Source of the DNA: Methanobacterium sp.
Lineage (GTDB): Archaea > Methanobacteriota > Methanobacteria > Methanobacteriales > Methanobacteriaceae
Length of the DNA stretch: 8,480 nucleotides
Reading direction: 5' to 3'
Assembly: GCA_003158115.1 (NCBI GenBank)
Contig: PMGM01000010.1
Location: 1-8,480, forward strand
Below are positions 6,641 through 8,480 of the stretch, piece by piece. The position numbers were made by a program, and so were the translations under genes. Under the pieces are notes generated by a model. The model was given only the letters and a program-made list of their open reading frames with translations, ran no database searches and was not told the DNA's origin. How positions within the stretch are numbered: position 1 is the first letter of the stretch; every line of letters begins with the position of its first letter.

Positions 6641-6763
6641 TCAAATCCCTCTACTTTGCTTTAATAATGTTTAAGCAAATATTTGTCTTTATTCTAATAT
6701 GTTTATTTCAATATGAACTTCATACTGTATGAACTTTTGTCAAGTTAACAGTTTTTGATATGA
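6641..6763 (-). promoter_or_regulatory. Promoter region of the rpoE' operon
   Basis: This spacer follows the pyrophosphatase stop and precedes rpoE'. TATA-like candidates on the minus strand are the segment opposite CTAATATGTT (6695-6704) and the self-complementary CAAATATTTG (6675-6684 region). Either gives a short leader before the TTG at 6640. A perfect dyad lies just upstream of them at 6719-6733. Confidence 0.4.
6719..6733. promoter_or_regulatory. Perfect 15-base dyad upstream of rpoE'
   Basis: TTCATAC and GTATGAA flank a single central T. A second, smaller version, TTCA-ATA-TGAA, lies next to it, ending at 6717, and TATGAAC occurs twice 16 bases apart (6712-6718, 6728-6734). Tandem dyads just upstream of a TATA candidate resemble a binding site for a dimeric regulator. 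It is also downstream of the pyrophosphatase stop, so a 3' end hairpin is an alternative, though no T run follows it. Confidence 0.4.
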
Positions 6764-7285
6764 TCACATTTTATTGTACAAGTCTTTAGAGTGTTTTATT
6801 GCTTCAAATGCTTTTTCTGCATTTTCCCATCCTAAAACCTTGGTTGTTTTACCTTCCAGTTTTTTGTAGTCTGAGAAGAAGTGTTCAATTTCATCTAAAA
6901 ATTGTTTTGGTACATGTTTTATGTCTTTGATGTCGGTAAATCGAGGATCGTTTACAGGGACTCCTAATATTTTATCGTCACTGTCCCCGCCGTCTATCAT
7001 TCTCATGATTCCAATGGGTCTGGTTTCTATGACACAACCTGGAAATGTAGCTTCGTCCATAATAACGAGTACGTCCATTGGATCTCCATCATCCCAAAGT
7101 GTTTGTGGTATTATACCGTACTCGGCAGGATAGTGGAATGGTGAGTATAAAACTCTGTCAAGTGCAAATGCTTCCATATCCTTGTCGTATTCATATTTAT
7201 TTCTTGAGCCTTTTGGAATTTCCACAACAGCGTATATTACTTCTGGATCCGATGGTCCAGTTGGTATATCTTTCCAGAGATTCAT
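6764..7285 (-). CDS. ppa: Inorganic pyrophosphatase, class I
   Basis: This 173-residue soluble enzyme hydrolyses pyrophosphate to two phosphates, pulling forward nucleic acid, tRNA charging and other biosynthetic reactions. The family signature DGDPMD (D66, D68, D71) binds the metals. Further conserved residues are [14 protein letters not shown] (E22, K25, K30, E32), R44, the [11 protein letters not shown] strand (Y52, Y56), and [13 protein letters not shown] (D98, D103, K105). Length is that of prokaryotic class I enzymes. ATG has GGAGG 9 bases upstream. It is on the same strand as its neighbours but separated by 91 and 123 bases, so it may have its own promoter. Confidence 0.97.
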   Translation of the reverse strand: MNLWKDIPTGPSDPEVIYAVVEIPKGSRNKYEYDKDMEAFALDRVLYSPFHYPAEYGIIPQTLWDDGDPMDVLVIMDEATFPGCVIETRPIGIMRMIDGGDSDDKILGVPVNDPRFTDIKDIKHVPKQFLDEIEHFFSDYKKLEGKTTKVLGWENAEKAFEAIKHSKDLYNKM

Positions 7286-7301
7286 AATTTAATTCCTCCT
7301 G

Positions 7302-7316
7302 CAACCTTTAGGGTTG
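7302..7316 (-). promoter_or_regulatory. Small hairpin beside the pyrophosphatase ribosome binding site
   Basis: CAACC and GGTTG pair around a 5-base loop, two bases before the GGAGG of ppa in the mRNA sense. A run of ten A precedes it (T10 at 7321-7330 on the plus strand). It could affect ribosome access. On the plus strand it looks like a hairpin-plus-T terminator, but no plus-strand gene leads into it. Confidence 0.3.
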
Positions 7317-7376
7317 ATAATTTTTTTTTTAATGATAATTAGATCTATCTGAATATGATCATAAAATTGTGATGGT

Positions 7377-7792
7377 TTATGGGTTTAAATGTCCATCAAC
7401 ATCCAGATATCTTCTCTGGCGTAGGAATATAACATTAATATCTTTTTTCCGTGCTTTAATTCTTAATTCACGATCATTAGTACATAATAACCGTGATTTT
7501 TCAGATAATCTGAGAAGTGAATCATCAACACTTTCCCTTTGTTTTAGTTCCATTTCTAGAACCTCAATGGGGGAAGAAGTTGCGATTTTTATGGCTATGG
7601 ACGCAGCGATTTTATTTTTACCATTAGTCTTATTTTTTATACGACTGAGTTCTTTTAAAACAGCTGTTGGAACTAGTAATTTGCAAGATGGAAGGATCTT
7701 CTCAAGTTCACTAACAACGTCTACATGAAACTGAGCCGACATCATAAAAAATTTGCGTCTATAATTGCCTCACAATTATTTGATGATACCAT
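7377..7792 (-). CDS. PIN-domain nuclease (FCF1/VapC9-like) with an apparent frameshift
   Basis: The intact product would be a PIN-domain protein of 138 residues, a metal-dependent RNase fold. It begins at ATG 7792, which has GGAGG 10 bases upstream inside the aIF2 gamma end and overlaps that gene by 17 bases. This frame encodes the first PIN strand with the first catalytic Asp (IIDANFL, D12), then hits TGA at 7744-7742. The -1 frame continues at ATG 7745 with MMSAQFHVDV, the known continuation of this family (D-x-N-F-L-M), and holds the other acidic residues: KEL (E32 counted from 7745), VDDSLL (D75) and CTNDREL (D91). The junction is T TTT TTA TGA. Either one base is lost (real mutation or sequence error) or the ribosome slips -1. 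Read from 7745 alone, the 122-residue protein lacks the first Asp and strand. Family members next to translation genes may process RNA; that is inference. Confidence 0.8.
7745..7751 (-). other. T TTT TTA slippery heptamer at the PIN-gene frame change
   Basis: In the frame of the upstream start the codons are AAT TTT TTA TGA. Slippage of both tRNAs by -1 on T TTT TTA would bypass the TGA and resume at ATG ATG TCG, giving the family consensus NFLMMSAQF exactly. An ancestral TTAATGATG that lost one A explains the same result without recoding. Confidence 0.45.
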
Positions 7793-8480
7793 ATCCAATT
7801 AACCTCCATCTAGCCCCGACTCGTCTACTTAAAGCAACTCTCTGGCCTTCATCAGCACATACGGGTAGTTTAAGTTTCACATCAACCACATTACCTCGAG
7901 CACTGGTTACCACTCCGATTGTAGTGGAAGTACCAATATTAATCATCAGAGGTTCTGAGGATTTTATAGGTTCTACTTCTTTTTCTTCTTTAGTTCCAAC
8001 AACTCTATCCAATAAATGGGTTTTCATGGTGAATTCATATATAACAGGTGGTAATGTATCCTGTTTCCCAGCCACAGATCCAGAAAGGGAATCTGCCTTG
8101 GTTAAAGATGGGTCCAACTTGGTGGCTACACCTATAAGCCCTCCCGGACCTATTTCATCAACTTGTTCTCCAGCAGCAACTAATCCCACTATTTCAGAGC
8201 TTAAGCTAACCCATTCAGTTTTTCCTTTCTTTATGATTTGTACACCAGGCTTTATCTCGATTTCATCTCCAACTTTAAGTTTACCATAGATCAGTGAACC
8301 TCCAATAACTCCACCGACCATATCTTCAGGTGCACTACCCGGTTTGTTAATGTCAAAAGAACGAGCCACATACATCCTGGGAGCTTTTCTAATAGATCTT
8401 CGAGGTGTTCTAATTTTCTCCTGAATCACTTCAATTAGAATATCTATGTTTGCACCTTGTTGAGCAGAAATAGGTATTAT
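7776..8480 (-). CDS. eif2g: Translation initiation factor aIF2 gamma subunit, C-terminal part (cut by the right edge)
   Basis: The visible 234 residues are the end of the gamma subunit of archaeal IF2, the GTPase that carries initiator Met-tRNA to the small ribosomal subunit. The frame is open to the right edge; a GTG at 8429 is internal, not a start. The segment begins at the end of the G domain with the G5 motif (PISAQQGANID), then enters domain II (MYVARSFDINKPG, GGVIGGSLIYGKLKVGDEIEIKPG) and domain III (EPLMINIGTSTTIGVVTSARGNVVDVKL, GQRVALSRRVGARWRLIGYGIIK), which bind the tRNA acceptor end and the alpha subunit. The GTP-binding P-loop, switch regions and NKxD are outside the window. Its end overlaps the PIN-domain gene by 17 bases, so the two are probably co-transcribed. 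Confidence 0.96.
   Translation of the reverse strand: MIPISAQQGANIDILIEVIQEKIRTPRRSIRKAPRMYVARSFDINKPGSAPEDMVGGVIGGSLIYGKLKVGDEIEIKPGVQIIKKGKTEWVSLSSEIVGLVAAGEQVDEIGPGGLIGVATKLDPSLTKADSLSGSVAGKQDTLPPVIYEFTMKTHLLDRVVGTKEEKEVEPIKSSEPLMINIGTSTTIGVVTSARGNVVDVKLKLPVCADEGQRVALSRRVGARWRLIGYGIIK
7803..7807 (-). promoter_or_regulatory. Ribosome binding site of the PIN-domain gene
   Basis: GGAGG, followed by TTAATTGGAT and then ATG (7792). It lies inside the coding end of aIF2 gamma. Its presence shows that translation was meant to start at 7792, not at the ATG at 7745, which has only T-rich sequence before it. Confidence 0.7.

Noticed and set aside
7302..7330. Plus-strand hairpin followed by ten T, resembling an intrinsic terminator
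   Set aside because: No plus-strand gene leads into it; the surrounding genes are all on the minus strand.

Overview
The window reads as chromosomal DNA of a low-GC methanogenic archaeon, most likely of the order Methanobacteriales (Methanobacterium-like). The core genes are archaeal: translation factor aIF2 gamma, RNA polymerase subunit RpoE' (Rpo7), Spt4/RpoE'', ribosomal proteins S24e and S27ae, and an archaeal GTP-dependent dephospho-CoA kinase. Their order is the one I remember for Methanothermobacter and relatives; I could not check that. Strong GGAGG/GGTGAT ribosome binding sites and frequent TTG/GTG starts also fit.

The right half (about 3410-8480) is a compact minus-strand block. 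In transcription order it holds aIF2 gamma (cut by the right edge), a PIN-domain protein, inorganic pyrophosphatase, rpoE', spt4, dephospho-CoA kinase, rps24e, rps27ae and argH. The rpoE'-to-rps27ae part is a tight operon with junctions of -1 to 12 bases. The block combines translation, transcription, pyrophosphate removal and CoA synthesis with the last step of arginine synthesis.

The left part (1-3409) is AT-rich and sparse. It has the end of a multi-pass membrane protein (cut by the left edge), a secreted zinc hydrolase of the AstE/aspartoacylase (M14-like) fold, a 52-residue rubredoxin and a 50-residue two-helix membrane protein. Long AT-rich gaps lie between them, with dyads, candidate TATA boxes and a few micro-ORFs of doubtful meaning.

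Two observations stand out. The PIN-domain gene is intact only if the frame changes at a run of six T: the start, a strong ribosome binding site and the first catalytic Asp lie in one frame, the rest of the domain in the -1 frame, and the junction reads T TTT TTA, a classic -1 slippery heptamer. The secreted hydrolase appears to start at an ATT codon, the only start that fits both its ribosome binding site and a normal signal peptide. No defence system, CRISPR array, mobile element, tRNA or rRNA is visible, and I find no large undescribed system; the novelty is in gene-expression details.
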